From Komagataella phaffii GS115 (Eukaryota > Ascomycota > Pichiomycetes > Pichiales > Pichiaceae), in assembly GCF_000027005.1 (NCBI RefSeq), contig NC_012963.1, positions 310,001-374,000 on the forward strand: a stretch of 64,000 nt of DNA, written 5' to 3'. Every line of letters starts with the position of its first letter. Positions within the stretch are counted from its first letter, which is position 1. A program made the translations under genes and the position numbers. Shown here piece after piece: positions 1 through 9,877 of this stretch. Under the pieces are notes generated by a model. The model worked only from the letters and a program-made list of their open reading frames with translations. It did no database searches and was not told the origin of the DNA.

Positions 1-680
1 TCATCACCGACACGTCGTCTTTTCAAGGGAACTGCCTTCATGGGCTTGAAGAGTTCCATGGACGACGCCTGCGTCGTACCTTCCTTCACGCCAATAGAGG
101 CACACACACAATCATCTTTCATGCAAAGGCCGCAATCTGGACTGTCTGATCCGCCATCCGACATGGAATTGTCAACTGTATATGGTGTAGACTCTGGACG
201 GTAACCCGAGTTCGGAGAGGGAGCATTTGAGGAAGGAGCATTCCCAGTAGATGAAGGCGCAGGTGATATTTGTTGTTGTGGAGAAGTATCAAACCCGCCG
301 TCATTACCTGCCAGTAGCCTGTCGGTCTGGCCTTCTATGCCTATCTGTTTCTCCAACTTTTCAAGTCTCCTCAATAGCATATTCTTGTCCCTTTGCAGTT
401 TCTTAATTTCATTATTCAATATACCCTCCTTGATGCTCTTTTCTTTTTCCAGTTCCATTAATTTCTCCTCCAGTTCGTTGACCCTGTTGGCCCTTCTCTC
501 TCTGAACGCCCGCTGGGCAGCTCTATTCTGAGCCTTTCTCTTGGTCGTGGGAGTGTCTACACTGGGCTTCCTACCAGGCTTTGGCCGAGGAGGCAATACC
601 CACTCCTTGGAGGTTACTATTTTAGTAATCGGCTTTGAATCGTTCTGTATCCTTGGGGCCAAAGGCTGTATTGTCGTCAT
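1..680 (-). CDS. HapX/Hap43-like bZIP iron-response regulator (5' part; runs off the window)
   Basis: 226 complete residues are visible and the gene continues past base 1. The start is the ATG at 680; an in-frame stop lies just upstream. Residues about 24-38 match the Hap4-type motif that binds the CCAAT-binding complex (KEWVLPPRPKPGRKP). A Yap-type bZIP basic region follows (NRAAQRAFR, about 52-60), then a leucine-rich coiled coil to about 110. A Ser/Pro/Asn-rich linker leads to a cysteine cluster, C183-x2-C186-x4-C191-x-C193, and a basic KRRR patch. The order Hap4-motif, bZIP, Cys-rich region is that of fungal HapX/Hap43. These act in the nucleus with the Hap2/3/5 complex to repress iron-consuming genes under iron starvation, and the cysteines sense iron as Fe-S. 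The promoter holds a perfect ATCWGATAA site and a CCAAT box. A plain Yap protein is the alternative, but the Hap4 motif argues against it. Confidence 0.85.
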   Translation of the reverse strand, partial: MTTIQPLAPRIQNDSKPITKIVTSKEWVLPPRPKPGRKPSVDTPTTKRKAQNRAAQRAFRERRANRVNELEEKLMELEKEKSIKEGILNNEIKKLQRDKNMLLRRLEKLEKQIGIEGQTDRLLAGNDGGFDTSPQQQISPAPSSTGNAPSSNAPSPNSGYRPESTPYTVDNSMSDGGSDSPDCGLCMKDDCVCASIGVKEGTTQASSMELFKPMKAVPLKRRRVGD

Positions 681-814
681 GGCAAAGTTCGGTTGTGTTT
701 CTGTCTTCTCTGCCTATCACTCGTACTCGGACAGAACTTTTCTTTAGGGCGGAAAAAACTTGTAATATGAGGCCCTCCTTACTTAATATATATTTTATAC
801 GATGGCACTGATCA

Positions 815-823
815 ATCTGATAA
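815..823 (+). promoter_or_regulatory. Iron-GATA (Fep1/SreA-type) consensus site
   Basis: ATCTGATAA is an exact match to the ATCWGATAA consensus of fungal iron-responsive GATA repressors (Fep1, SreA, Sfu1). It lies 135-143 bp upstream of the HapX-like ATG. The match is seen directly; function is inferred from the known SreA-HapX circuit. Confidence 0.5.
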
Positions 824-874
824 AATTTCCCTTCTTAGCACGACCTGACCTCCGATTTCAGATTGTCAATAGGT

Positions 875-880
875 GATTGG
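875..880 (-). promoter_or_regulatory. CCAAT box upstream of the HapX-like gene
   Basis: GATTGG on the + strand reads CCAATC in the direction of the HapX-like gene, about 195 bp upstream of its ATG. It is a possible site for the CCAAT-binding complex, the DNA-binding partner of HapX. Single CCAAT matches are common by chance. Confidence 0.3.
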
Positions 881-930
881 CTGTACTTCGAATTTAACGG
901 ACTTATGTAGAAGTTCGGGCGGATAATCGT

Positions 931-1065
931 CACGTGGTTGTTTTGTTCAAGCATTGCCGAACGGAGGAGAAGAGGAAGAGAAATATGTCACGTGAGGTGT
1001 CAGTTTTAGAAGGTAAGAGAGAGAAAAAGTTTATTTCTAAAGCAAAAAAAAGCTTTCTACACGTG
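931..1065. promoter_or_regulatory. Three CACGTG (Cbf1-type) sites in the HapX/PET127 divergent promoter
   Basis: Palindromic CACGTG occurs at 931-936, 989-994 and 1060-1065. These are about 230, 170 and 100 bp upstream of the PET127 ATG. CACGTG is the E-box bound by Cbf1 and related bHLH factors. The rest of the 481-bp gap holds A-rich tracts and the iron-GATA and CCAAT sites listed separately. Confidence 0.5.
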
Positions 1066-1161
1066 ACAATTCTCGTGATCTCTTCTTAGGACGCGAGTAG
1101 GGGAAAAAAAATTCATGTACCATGCAAGCGTACTGAATTCAACTACTTCGACTAATCGTAC

Positions 1162-3192
1162 ATGAGGGTCTACTCCACTTGGACCACTCCAAAAAGAGGA
1201 GGCCCACGTTTGAAACCTGTAAGTTTCCATCCAACCACTTTCAGGCCCTCTTTTATACTTAAAGATTCCGGGATCCCGCTTACATCCATTCGTTGTGGAG
1301 ACCTCAGTAATGTGCGGAAGGTTCCTAAATTAGCACATCGGCTGGACAGAGTGTTATTCCAGCCTCTCAATTACCACTTCCTGCAAGATCCAAGATCCAG
1401 CGTTTATAATTTTAATCCTTACCTTCAAAACTTGATACCTTTGAAAGAATTGAACCAAAAACTTCTGGAAGGAACTTTTGTACCGAGTGAGAAAGATAAG
1501 AACCTGTTGAAGTTATGTCAAGAACACAAGACCAATTTTTACACCTCAACAAGTGCGGTCACGGGAATTCTCTCGCATATGCATTTTCTTTTATCTAATA
1601 TGAAGGGGATCAATGGAGATGTACTGTCGAAGAACTTCAAAGAAAAGCGATTCCGATTCACGAAAGGTGCTACCATTCCTGGTGTTGTACTGGCCATGAG
1701 AAAAGACACAGAAGGTCCAGATTGTCCATTTTCGAAAAGGCGATATGCAATTGGAGCTGATCATTCTGCTGATAACGAAATAGTCCTGAGTTTAATGGGA
1801 CATTTCATGGAGCGACTATTAGTATGTCCTCCGGAGATTTACAACCAGTTCAGAGCTGATTCGAAAGTACCTTTTGAAAAGGTCAAGGAAACATTTCACG
1901 GCGAAAGCGTTTACAATTTCAGCAAAATTTCCAACTTTATTTTGCGATCACAACTTGATTGCCAAGATCAAAGACTTCCGAACGGAAACAAGTCGTTCGA
2001 TATCAAGACGAGAGCCGTCTGCGCCGTTCGTCATGACATTTCTCATGTAGAGCGTGATGAATACACGGGGTATCAGATCGTACGAGCTCATGATCAGTAC
2101 GAATCATTTGAACGTGAATTTTACGAGCTGATGCGTTCTACAATGTTGAAATATTCTCTTCAAGCCCGCATAGGAAACATGGATGGGATATTTGTAGCAT
2201 ACCACAATATTGAAAAAGTTTTCGGTTTTCAGTACCTTCCTTTGGAAGAGATTGACTATATTCTACACAGTGACACATTAGAATCCACACTAAATACCAA
2301 AAACGACGTCCAAGACCAGGATAAGATAATGGGACCCCTCGGAACCCACACCCCAGATCTGAAAAGAATTCTCAGTACCAAGATTGCCAACACAGAATAT
2401 AAGTTTAGCATGGAGATCATCAACAGGATCTTATGCAGAATTCTTAATAAGAAGAGTGATCCTAATGTTACACTCAGTGATAACTACAGAATCGTTTTCA
2501 AGACCGGGAAGTTCAAGAAAAAAGTTTATCTGTTTGTTCTTGCATCTCCAATAGACGAACAGATGGTGCAGAGAATTCAAAATGTATCCAAGGAAATCAG
2601 CAATACCACTTTAGACAAGCAAATTGACATCGAAAAACTTCTTAGTGGAGACAATGACTCCTCTGAATCACCGCTTAATGAAGATCTGTTAAAAAAAAAT
2701 TACAAGAGCTTTGAGCATCGCAAGATGGTTCGTGAAATCAACCAGAAAACCAGTGAAAATGCTTTTGGGTACCGTATCAGCGTCGACCACTTATTTAATG
2801 GAAAACATTCAAAGATGGCTCATCCAATGCCGACATCTTTAGATGATGACTGGGCTTTGAATACCTACGTTACTAGCGTGCGCCCCAGTTTGGCCAAATT
2901 TTTGTATTTGAAATTCTTAAAAGAGAAGGAAGACATTTGCTGGAGAAGCTTGTATGACAATGAAACAGAGTCTGAACCAGATTCCGAAATTTACAAGGAA
3001 GACGATCTTTCCGATTCAAATTCCGAAATTCGGTCAGAAGCTGATAAGATGGAGTTGCATCTTAGAGAATTAGCCAAGGATACTGAGCCCTCTCAGTACC
3101 AGCAGCTTCTTCGTGCATTCGGAGGAAAGGGGCGTTTAAGAGAAGAAAAATACCGACAAAAACCACCTAAGCATATCCAACTGGTGAAATAG
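1162..3192 (+). CDS. PET127: Mitochondrial RNA-processing protein Pet127
   Basis: 676 residues. Pet127 acts at the inner mitochondrial membrane in 5' processing and turnover of mitochondrial RNAs; the family has been described as a PD-(D/E)XK-type 5'-3' exoribonuclease. The family block around residues 195-220 is clear (RRYAIGADHSADNE followed by a VLSLMGHFMERLL-like helix), as are later blocks near NMDGIFVAYHN and PLEEIDY. The basic, Ser/Thr-containing N-terminus (MRVYSTWTTPKRGG) suits a mitochondrial presequence. The tail from about 590 is acidic. The ATG at 1162 is the first one with an open frame; ATGs at 1115-1130 hit stops. Three CACGTG sites lie upstream. No oddities were seen. Confidence 0.88.
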   Translation: MRVYSTWTTPKRGGPRLKPVSFHPTTFRPSFILKDSGIPLTSIRCGDLSNVRKVPKLAHRLDRVLFQPLNYHFLQDPRSSVYNFNPYLQNLIPLKELNQKLLEGTFVPSEKDKNLLKLCQEHKTNFYTSTSAVTGILSHMHFLLSNMKGINGDVLSKNFKEKRFRFTKGATIPGVVLAMRKDTEGPDCPFSKRRYAIGADHSADNEIVLSLMGHFMERLLVCPPEIYNQFRADSKVPFEKVKETFHGESVYNFSKISNFILRSQLDCQDQRLPNGNKSFDIKTRAVCAVRHDISHVERDEYTGYQIVRAHDQYESFEREFYELMRSTMLKYSLQARIGNMDGIFVAYHNIEKVFGFQYLPLEEIDYILHSDTLESTLNTKNDVQDQDKIMGPLGTHTPDLKRILSTKIANTEYKFSMEIINRILCRILNKKSDPNVTLSDNYRIVFKTGKFKKKVYLFVLASPIDEQMVQRIQNVSKEISNTTLDKQIDIEKLLSGDNDSSESPLNEDLLKKNYKSFEHRKMVREINQKTSENAFGYRISVDHLFNGKHSKMAHPMPTSLDDDWALNTYVTSVRPSLAKFLYLKFLKEKEDICWRSLYDNETESEPDSEIYKEDDLSDSNSEIRSEADKMELHLRELAKDTEPSQYQQLLRAFGGKGRLREEKYRQKPPKHIQLVK

Positions 3193-3395
3193 ACCAATAA
3201 ATACCTGTAACTAGTCGCAAGATCAAAATTCCCCTGTCACCCTACTAGACCTATCAGTTGTAGCGCGGAATACTCCGCCTAGGCTTATCTCCTGCCAGCC
3301 CTCGATCCCCCGCTCCACTTCGAGCCTGCACTATCAACGATCAGGGCAAGCGATACAAGTATTCAATACAAACACAACCGCCCTCAATCCTCAGC

Positions 3396-6300
3396 ATGGC
3401 AGCTTGGATGCCACAAAATATACAAAAACGGCTGTTGCGCTACGTGTTGCAACAGCTGTCTTTGTTTGCGGAGATTGACCTTCCCAATTTAGATGTCTCT
3501 CTTGGGACCAACTCCAAGGTGCATCTTAAGGAACTTCAGTTAGATCCTGATAAGGTCGATATCCCAAATTTTTACCTTCGTAATGGAGTGGTCGATGATA
3601 TGGACTTGACTCTCACTTTATCGAATGGTGTCAACATTGAAGCAACGGGTGTCAACCTAACTCTGGCTCCTTCTATGACAAATGGAGTAGATTTTGACCC
3701 TGGAAAGCTATCATTTTCCCTTTATCAAAGCACTGCTGATTTGGCCACTTCAGTCTTTTTCGTTGACCAAGACAACAATGAACTTCCCAAGACAGATAAA
3801 GAATTGGATGATGAACATGATTCTTCAAAAAATGTGGCTAATGATGATGATTCAAGCCCACTTGCTGATAAAGAGAACCCCAAACAGCCAAGCAAAATGG
3901 GTAACATGATGGCCAAGGCTGTAGAAATGGCCCTTTCTAGGCTCCAGGTTCAGTTAAAAGATATCAATCTGACTATTATAACAGACGAAAGTACGTTTCA
4001 GATCTGCATTGAAGAAGCATCTTTTGATACTACGGATGGGGTTAGAAAAATTGAATTTAAAGGAGCTGAGTTAAGTGTTTTAAAGCCTTCAGTTTATCCT
4101 GGAGATCAACCCCAAGGTGAATCACAAGATGATAGTGAAGACGATGATTCGGTTGATGAGAGTAGTTCCTTTGATTCACATCCAACAGATTTCATGTCGT
4201 CATCGTTTATAGGAAGCAGAGAGGAACTTGAAAACAGTATGCTCAACTCACAAAGTTCTGTCTATATGAGTGCAACCTCCAAACTACTTACGAAACCGAA
4301 GCATTCAACCCGTCATCCATCTGAAACAAAACCTTCGGTTACACTAGGACACGTTAATGAAGGTACGCTCACGTTCGAAGGGTTACAAAGTTTTGAAAAT
4401 GTATCCATCATTATTGACCAAATTCACGTTGCAGTGAGTCCGATTCCCGAATCTCTAACAGCATTACTGGAAACACTATCCAAGAGACTTAAAATTTTAA
4501 GAGTTCACTCTGCAAAGTCCAAGACAAGTAACACAACTACATATACATTCAGCTCTAAAGATGGGCTACAAGAGGAACCAGAGTTTTCTGATCAAATCAG
4601 TACTAGCAGCTCGACTGGCTTCAAAGAGTTGAAAATTAACGAAATTGTGATTTCTTTAAATTCAGCACTGGGAAAGAATGGTGCTTTTGCAATAGATAAC
4701 TCACTCTGTCTTAGTATCGAATCTCTTGAATTAGCAATGGTCTCTGAAGGTAATCTCTCCGGAACACTAAAGACTCTGAAAATGAATAAGTCTGAAACTA
4801 GTGAAGTGTTTTCCTTCCAGCCAGGTTCCAATTACGATGTACGATTTGAAATGATCCTTGACGATGATAATGACCTTTACAATATTACTATACTATGTCC
4901 AAAGCCTGGGGTGTTCAATCTCAATGAAGAGGTATTGAACCATTTGTTATCATTTTGTTCGAAGATACCAAGTACGTTACATTCGTTGCAAAGTTATCAG
5001 TACCAGAAAGCAAAACTGGCATCGCTTTCCAACCCACAGTCAAACTCAAATAATGATCAGGAAAATGAAATTTATTTACAAACGGCATCTTTTGAATTCA
5101 TTTTACAGTTAACATCCTCTGACAAAGTGAAATTAACTTCCTTTCCTCTATCATTTAACTCTAATACCGGAGTTATAGAAGTAGAGAGAATAGTAGTAGA
5201 GCGTAAATTCAAGGAAAATCAAGTACAAGGAGACCCTCCCTCTCAAGATAGATTTAAAATGCAGCCTCATAAGTCAACAAACTCTGGATGCCTAACTTGC
5301 CGCAAAAGACAAGTCAAGTGTGACGAACGCAAGCCGTTTTGTCTAAACTGTGAAAAAAGCGAACAGAAGTGTACTGGTTTTACCCATTTATCCAAAGATC
5401 TCCCTTCCAGTTCCTCTTCTCTCAGTTCAGATGACTCTTATAAATCGATACTATTAATCAATGGTCTGAAAACTTATCTATTCAAGAAGCCGAAGAAGGT
5501 GAAAACTTTCGATAAATCTGGAATCCAATGTTCGTATTTGTCGCCTAATGCTTCGGAAATTGAACTGATTGAGCTAGAAATGACAATGTCAGATTTTACT
5601 TCTTTGATTGATTCGTTGGAGCTTTTTTTTGAGCAGCTGAAAGTTGTGAATCATCCGAAGATGGATATAGCTAAGGAGAAAACAGTTTTCCGGACCTCAT
5701 TCAACTCCAGAAATCCTGTCAGGAATCCCAGGGCTCTTGGTTCCCAAACAGGGGCAATGTTTTCCCATTCGTCACTAGTCTCATTTCTTAGAATAAACTC
5801 TGTTTCATTTCTTTTGAAAGAAGCTTTGAATGGATTTGGTGATGTCTCTGGTAGAATAAAGTCTATTAATTGTAACTTTCATGTTAAAGGCTTTCAAGAC
5901 TTTTTTGTTGGGAGCTTAGACGTTGCTAGAATCCACAAATTATCGTCCCAATTGATACTGGAGAAAGTTGATGCTCCAGGAAACAAAAAACCAATGCTAA
6001 TTGCTAGGTTGAAATCATCGTCTCTGACGATCCAACTGGCTGATTGTCTTGCTCATTATTACGGTGAATGGTTCTCATTCTTGCACCAATGCAATATGAA
6101 GGAAAGGGAAATTGTGAAGCGCCAAGAAGATATTGGTCCCAAAGATAGAGCTCGTGATTCAAACAACTTTGTCATCAGTCTCCACCTAAACAATATAATT
6201 ATTGAATTGAATCCAGTAAGCTTGAAAAGTAAAGCTGTTTTGTTCATCAAGAAAGGATGTGGAACTGTGACTTTTGGTTCTCAAAGACTTTCAATCTCAT

Positions 6301-8975
6301 CGTCTCTAACTGAGATTACGCCCTTACTGATAGATGATACAAAGAATCTAAAGAATGAGATAAAACTGGATTCAAAAAACTCACATCCTTTGGGTAATTC
6401 TTTCTTGCTGTTGCTTATGGACATGGGATATATCTCTATGGGGATGCTTTCCTCGGTCTCCGTTTCTTTTGAAACTGAGAGCAGCGCATCTCTGATAGCA
6501 CCTGTTAATGTAAATGTTATGTGTGATACTTTACGTCTCGATATATGTGCTGACTCCTTACAGTGTTTGCTTAACTTAATCAAAGATTTAAGACAACCGA
6601 TAATAGTTCCATTTGAACAAAAGTACAGGACACAACCTGAAACTCCTTTGGATGCTCTTAAAGACGTTGACTTTGATGCATTTCTTCCACAGAAAACAAA
6701 AGACTCAAATAATGTTGCTGCGACAAAAACACGTACCTTTTCAGAAACAGCGTTGAATGGTGCATTCAGACCAAAAGTGTATTCGGACGGTTCGTTGGAG
6801 ATAATTGATAACTACTACGAACATGAATCTGTGAATCAAGGGTTAGACAATCGCACTTATGGGGATCTTGAAGTCTTTGAAGAGAACTCCGAAGATGACA
6901 TTTCTTTGGAAAACTCTCTCAACATGAAACATGATCACTTTTACCATACTTCTTTTATGGATAATACAAGAAACACAGAACATGTGCCTTTCAAACTTAA
7001 TCTTAGTGTTGAAGCTGTATACATCAGGTTATTTGATGGTTATGATTGGAAGGAAACTCGAGTATCGATTTTGAACGCAGTGCGAAGAGTTGAAGCCAAA
7101 GCAGCTGCAGAGCTTTCCAGAATTGAGAAGATTAGGAATACCAAGTTGCGGAGAGATTCCTCAGCCTCCAACTCTGGTAATGAAGGCTCTCTTCAAACTG
7201 ATGATGACTCTGCCACGAGTGGTTCCGTCTCGGAACCAGTGATAGAAGAAACCCTTTATCAATCCATACATTTATCCCTCCCAGTTGGAATGGAGCCAAC
7301 TTTGTTAGCTGAAAGGGTCAACAATGATGTAAACTTCAAAAGAGCTAGTTCAGATTCTCTAGACAAGACACAGTCTCCAAGTTCTGTCAGTTCAAAGTCG
7401 CAGGTATCGTCTCCACAAACTAGACGCCTGAAACTCAAGAGGTCCACTTTTCATAAAGTTGCCTTGGAATTACGAAATCTGAGCATAACTTTCAAGCTGT
7501 TAAGTTCTTTTGATCCCACAACAATCAAAAATAAATCGAGTATTCGAAATCCCAACTCAGCAGAGATTGTCAATAGAATTTCTGTTGAGGTGGATGATTT
7601 CTTAATTACTGATAATATTCCCACCTCAACATGGAAAACATTTGTAACATATTTGAAGGAAGCTGGGTCTAGAGAGTTGAATTCAAAGATGGTCCATCTG
7701 GATATTGCTACAATTAGACCCACTAGGTTGTTGGCCACTACAGAGATGAGAATAGAGACTAACGTGTTACCATTGAGGCTATATGTAGACCAAGACACCC
7801 TTGACTTTTTGACTAGGTTTGGAGAGTTTAAGGACTTGAGGTTTGTTCCTCAAGTGGTCGATGACGATGATCTTTTTGTGTCTAAACTTCACGTTTTCCC
7901 AGTTCGTCTAAAGTTAGATTATAAACCCAAGACGGTTGATTATGCAGGAATAAGATCTGGAAAGACTAGTGAGTTTATGAACTTTTTTATACTTGATGAG
8001 GCTTCAATGGTTCTTCGAGATGTTGTACTGTATGGGGTTAAAATAACCAAGTTAAATCCCATACTAAACGGAATATGGACACCTGATATTACTCGCAATC
8101 AACTGAAAGGTGTTCTTTCGGGGTTAGCATCTATCAACTCGGTTGTTAAAATTAGCTCCGGATTCAAGGATTTAATTGCTATTCCTATGGAAGAGTATCG
8201 TCGAGATGGAAGATTGATTACTGGAGTACGGAAGGGGGCCTTTTCATTTGCAAAGACCACAGGAAACGAACTACTGAAGCTGGGAGTCAAGCTGGTGGCT
8301 GGAACGCAAACCATTCTTGAAAATACTGAGCAAGTTTTGGGTGGTGAAGGAAATCTGGCTAGAATGCCAGTTCAGGTTAAAGAGAGGAAACAACGAAGAG
8401 ATTCTGATGAGGGCAACTTCTATGTCATTACCGATCGTCAAACATACGAGAGAAATTTGAAAAAGACATCAATGAACGAGTCTATCATTGGGAAGACCTC
8501 GCTACGGGAAGCCAATCGTTTTGATGAAGAGTACGATGACGACGACGACGATGAAGATGATTTAGTGAATAAAATTAAACCGCACTTAAGGAACACTATG
8601 TTGGATAGCCAATTGTTTCTGGATGATAACGAGATTGAAGATGAGTACGAGGAGCAAGAGACCGACGAGTCTCAAAAAACTATCAGCTTATATGCCAACC
8701 AGCCTACTACCATGAAGGAAGGGCTGCAACTTGCGTACCAGTCGTTTGGTAGGAATATTGACTCCGCTAAGCGGGCTATATCCAAAGCAAGCTCTAAGGT
8801 ATCAGAGGACAACCGTACATCTAATATTGCATATGAGGTGATGAAAGCAACTCCTGTGGTTGTGCTACGACCCATCATTGGAACAACAGAAGCTGTTTCA
8901 AAAGCATTATTAGGTGGGCTTAACCAATTCGATCCAGATAATAGGAGCAAGTCTGAGGATAAATACAAACAGTAA
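3396..8975 (+). CDS. ATG2: Autophagy lipid-transfer protein Atg2 (GSA11 of P. pastoris), with an embedded zinc-cluster motif
   Basis: 1859 residues. Atg2 is a rod-like bridge that moves lipids from the ER to the growing autophagosome with Atg18 and Atg9; in methylotrophic yeasts it is also needed for pexophagy. The N-terminal chorein domain is plain ([20 protein letters not shown], then [10 protein letters not shown]) and followed by VPS13-like beta segments. The C-terminal conserved region starts near residue 1550 ([20 protein letters not shown], then [16 protein letters not shown] and [14 protein letters not shown]). A D/E-rich run lies near 1710. Oddity: residues 632-659 form a canonical Zn(II)2Cys6 cluster in the same frame. 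The gene is convergent with the perilipin-like gene, 89 bp apart. Identification as ATG2 is firm; what the zinc-cluster insert does is unknown. Confidence 0.92.
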   Translation: MAAWMPQNIQKRLLRYVLQQLSLFAEIDLPNLDVSLGTNSKVHLKELQLDPDKVDIPNFYLRNGVVDDMDLTLTLSNGVNIEATGVNLTLAPSMTNGVDFDPGKLSFSLYQSTADLATSVFFVDQDNNELPKTDKELDDEHDSSKNVANDDDSSPLADKENPKQPSKMGNMMAKAVEMALSRLQVQLKDINLTIITDESTFQICIEEASFDTTDGVRKIEFKGAELSVLKPSVYPGDQPQGESQDDSEDDDSVDESSSFDSHPTDFMSSSFIGSREELENSMLNSQSSVYMSATSKLLTKPKHSTRHPSETKPSVTLGHVNEGTLTFEGLQSFENVSIIIDQIHVAVSPIPESLTALLETLSKRLKILRVHSAKSKTSNTTTYTFSSKDGLQEEPEFSDQISTSSSTGFKELKINEIVISLNSALGKNGAFAIDNSLCLSIESLELAMVSEGNLSGTLKTLKMNKSETSEVFSFQPGSNYDVRFEMILDDDNDLYNITILCPKPGVFNLNEEVLNHLLSFCSKIPSTLHSLQSYQYQKAKLASLSNPQSNSNNDQENEIYLQTASFEFILQLTSSDKVKLTSFPLSFNSNTGVIEVERIVVERKFKENQVQGDPPSQDRFKMQPHKSTNSGCLTCRKRQVKCDERKPFCLNCEKSEQKCTGFTHLSKDLPSSSSSLSSDDSYKSILLINGLKTYLFKKPKKVKTFDKSGIQCSYLSPNASEIELIELEMTMSDFTSLIDSLELFFEQLKVVNHPKMDIAKEKTVFRTSFNSRNPVRNPRALGSQTGAMFSHSSLVSFLRINSVSFLLKEALNGFGDVSGRIKSINCNFHVKGFQDFFVGSLDVARIHKLSSQLILEKVDAPGNKKPMLIARLKSSSLTIQLADCLAHYYGEWFSFLHQCNMKEREIVKRQEDIGPKDRARDSNNFVISLHLNNIIIELNPVSLKSKAVLFIKKGCGTVTFGSQRLSISSSLTEITPLLIDDTKNLKNEIKLDSKNSHPLGNSFLLLLMDMGYISMGMLSSVSVSFETESSASLIAPVNVNVMCDTLRLDICADSLQCLLNLIKDLRQPIIVPFEQKYRTQPETPLDALKDVDFDAFLPQKTKDSNNVAATKTRTFSETALNGAFRPKVYSDGSLEIIDNYYEHESVNQGLDNRTYGDLEVFEENSEDDISLENSLNMKHDHFYHTSFMDNTRNTEHVPFKLNLSVEAVYIRLFDGYDWKETRVSILNAVRRVEAKAAAELSRIEKIRNTKLRRDSSASNSGNEGSLQTDDDSATSGSVSEPVIEETLYQSIHLSLPVGMEPTLLAERVNNDVNFKRASSDSLDKTQSPSSVSSKSQVSSPQTRRLKLKRSTFHKVALELRNLSITFKLLSSFDPTTIKNKSSIRNPNSAEIVNRISVEVDDFLITDNIPTSTWKTFVTYLKEAGSRELNSKMVHLDIATIRPTRLLATTEMRIETNVLPLRLYVDQDTLDFLTRFGEFKDLRFVPQVVDDDDLFVSKLHVFPVRLKLDYKPKTVDYAGIRSGKTSEFMNFFILDEASMVLRDVVLYGVKITKLNPILNGIWTPDITRNQLKGVLSGLASINSVVKISSGFKDLIAIPMEEYRRDGRLITGVRKGAFSFAKTTGNELLKLGVKLVAGTQTILENTEQVLGGEGNLARMPVQVKERKQRRDSDEGNFYVITDRQTYERNLKKTSMNESIIGKTSLREANRFDEEYDDDDDDEDDLVNKIKPHLRNTMLDSQLFLDDNEIEDEYEEQETDESQKTISLYANQPTTMKEGLQLAYQSFGRNIDSAKRAISKASSKVSEDNRTSNIAYEVMKATPVVVLRPIIGTTEAVSKALLGGLNQFDPDNRSKSEDKYKQ
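5289..5372 (+). other. Zn(II)2Cys6 motif inside ATG2
   Basis: Six cysteines at Atg2 residues 632, 635, 642, 649, 652 and 659 give C-x2-C-x6-C-x6-C-x2-C-x6-C, the fungal zinc-cluster pattern. The basic stretch between Cys2 and Cys3 ([10 protein letters not shown]) is also typical. It is flanked by hydrophilic linkers: KSTNSG before, and a Ser-rich run after. Confidence 0.85.
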
Positions 8976-9064
8976 AGAAACAAAGAGCAAGTGGGTAATT
9001 CCTAATTCATGTTATTAAACAATCGGGTATTGGATATTGATGTGTAAAAAGAAAGATATAACTA

Positions 9065-9877
9065 CTATGCACTTGCGGAAACTGTGTTAGAACGAAGTGA
9101 CTTGTTGATCGTGGATGCAGTATCCTTGATCCCCTTGTCAGCCTTCTCTAAAAGTTGATCTACGCTGCCCTTAGTCTGCTCCAATACAGTATTGGTCGTC
9201 TGTCTGAAATTGTCGTAAAACTCGTTGGATAGTTTTCTGGAGGTACGGGCAGCAGCAAAGGCTTTGTCACTGATCTTCTGATCGTCCTTTGAGCTGAGCT
9301 CAGATTGGTAAGCGGAGTTGATTTTCGAAGTGACAATTTGGCCCTTTTCGTAAATATTTCCGTAGGTTTTGGAAGCAATCAAATAGAGTCTCTCAACTTC
9401 ATCCGCATAATCTTCTGGGCTCGTAACAAACTTTGAAAGAACATCACCCCCTGGTCTCAATACCGGGTTGAGTGCAGGTCGGACTGAACGCTTGAGGTCT
9501 TCCCATCTGGTTGATACCCTTTTAGAAAGCAATTCATAGTTTTTGACTGGGATGCTGATTAAGTCTTGATATGTGAGCTCAGTCAAAAATGGAAGCACTC
9601 TATCTGTGGTTTGTAAAACCAGGTACTCGAAAGAACTATCTAGCGCATTCAATAGAGAAGCCACAAAGGGGACCCTATCGACCACGTTCACTCTCAGGAT
9701 AGTATATAGTTGAATGACGTTAGTCCAAACCCATCCAACCCAAGCAAATCCCACGACATACTCCCAAGCCTGTTTGAGCAAAGGATACTGTGACAGATGG
9801 TGAACAGTCTTGAGCGGATTGTTGAGTTGCTCCTTGGAAGTAACTTCTTCCTTCAGATTTGGGGTGGTTTGAGTCAT
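9065..9877 (-). CDS. PLN1: Perilipin-like lipid-droplet protein (Pln1/Pet10 type)
   Basis: 270 residues from the ATG at 9877; an extension to 9901 would need a TTG start. The N-terminal third (PLKTVHHLSQYPLLKQAWEY, then aromatic-rich FAWVGWVWTNV) and the following amphipathic region resemble S. cerevisiae Pet10/Pln1, a perilipin of similar length (about 280 aa). Pln1 coats nascent lipid droplets and promotes triacylglycerol storage. The C-terminal half is a charged, Ser/Thr-rich helical region with no catalytic motif. There is no convincing transmembrane span, consistent with surface binding. The gene is convergent with ATG2. A CACGTG lies about 140 bp upstream. The name rests on remembered resemblance and should be checked. 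Confidence 0.6.
   Translation of the reverse strand: MTQTTPNLKEEVTSKEQLNNPLKTVHHLSQYPLLKQAWEYVVGFAWVGWVWTNVIQLYTILRVNVVDRVPFVASLLNALDSSFEYLVLQTTDRVLPFLTELTYQDLISIPVKNYELLSKRVSTRWEDLKRSVRPALNPVLRPGGDVLSKFVTSPEDYADEVERLYLIASKTYGNIYEKGQIVTSKINSAYQSELSSKDDQKISDKAFAAARTSRKLSNEFYDNFRQTTNTVLEQTKGSVDQLLEKADKGIKDTASTINKSLRSNTVSASA

Noticed and set aside
5221..5420. Zinc-cluster segment of ATG2 as a separate gene or frameshift
   Set aside because: The segment is in frame with ATG2 on both sides without a stop or splice signal, so it was kept as part of Atg2.
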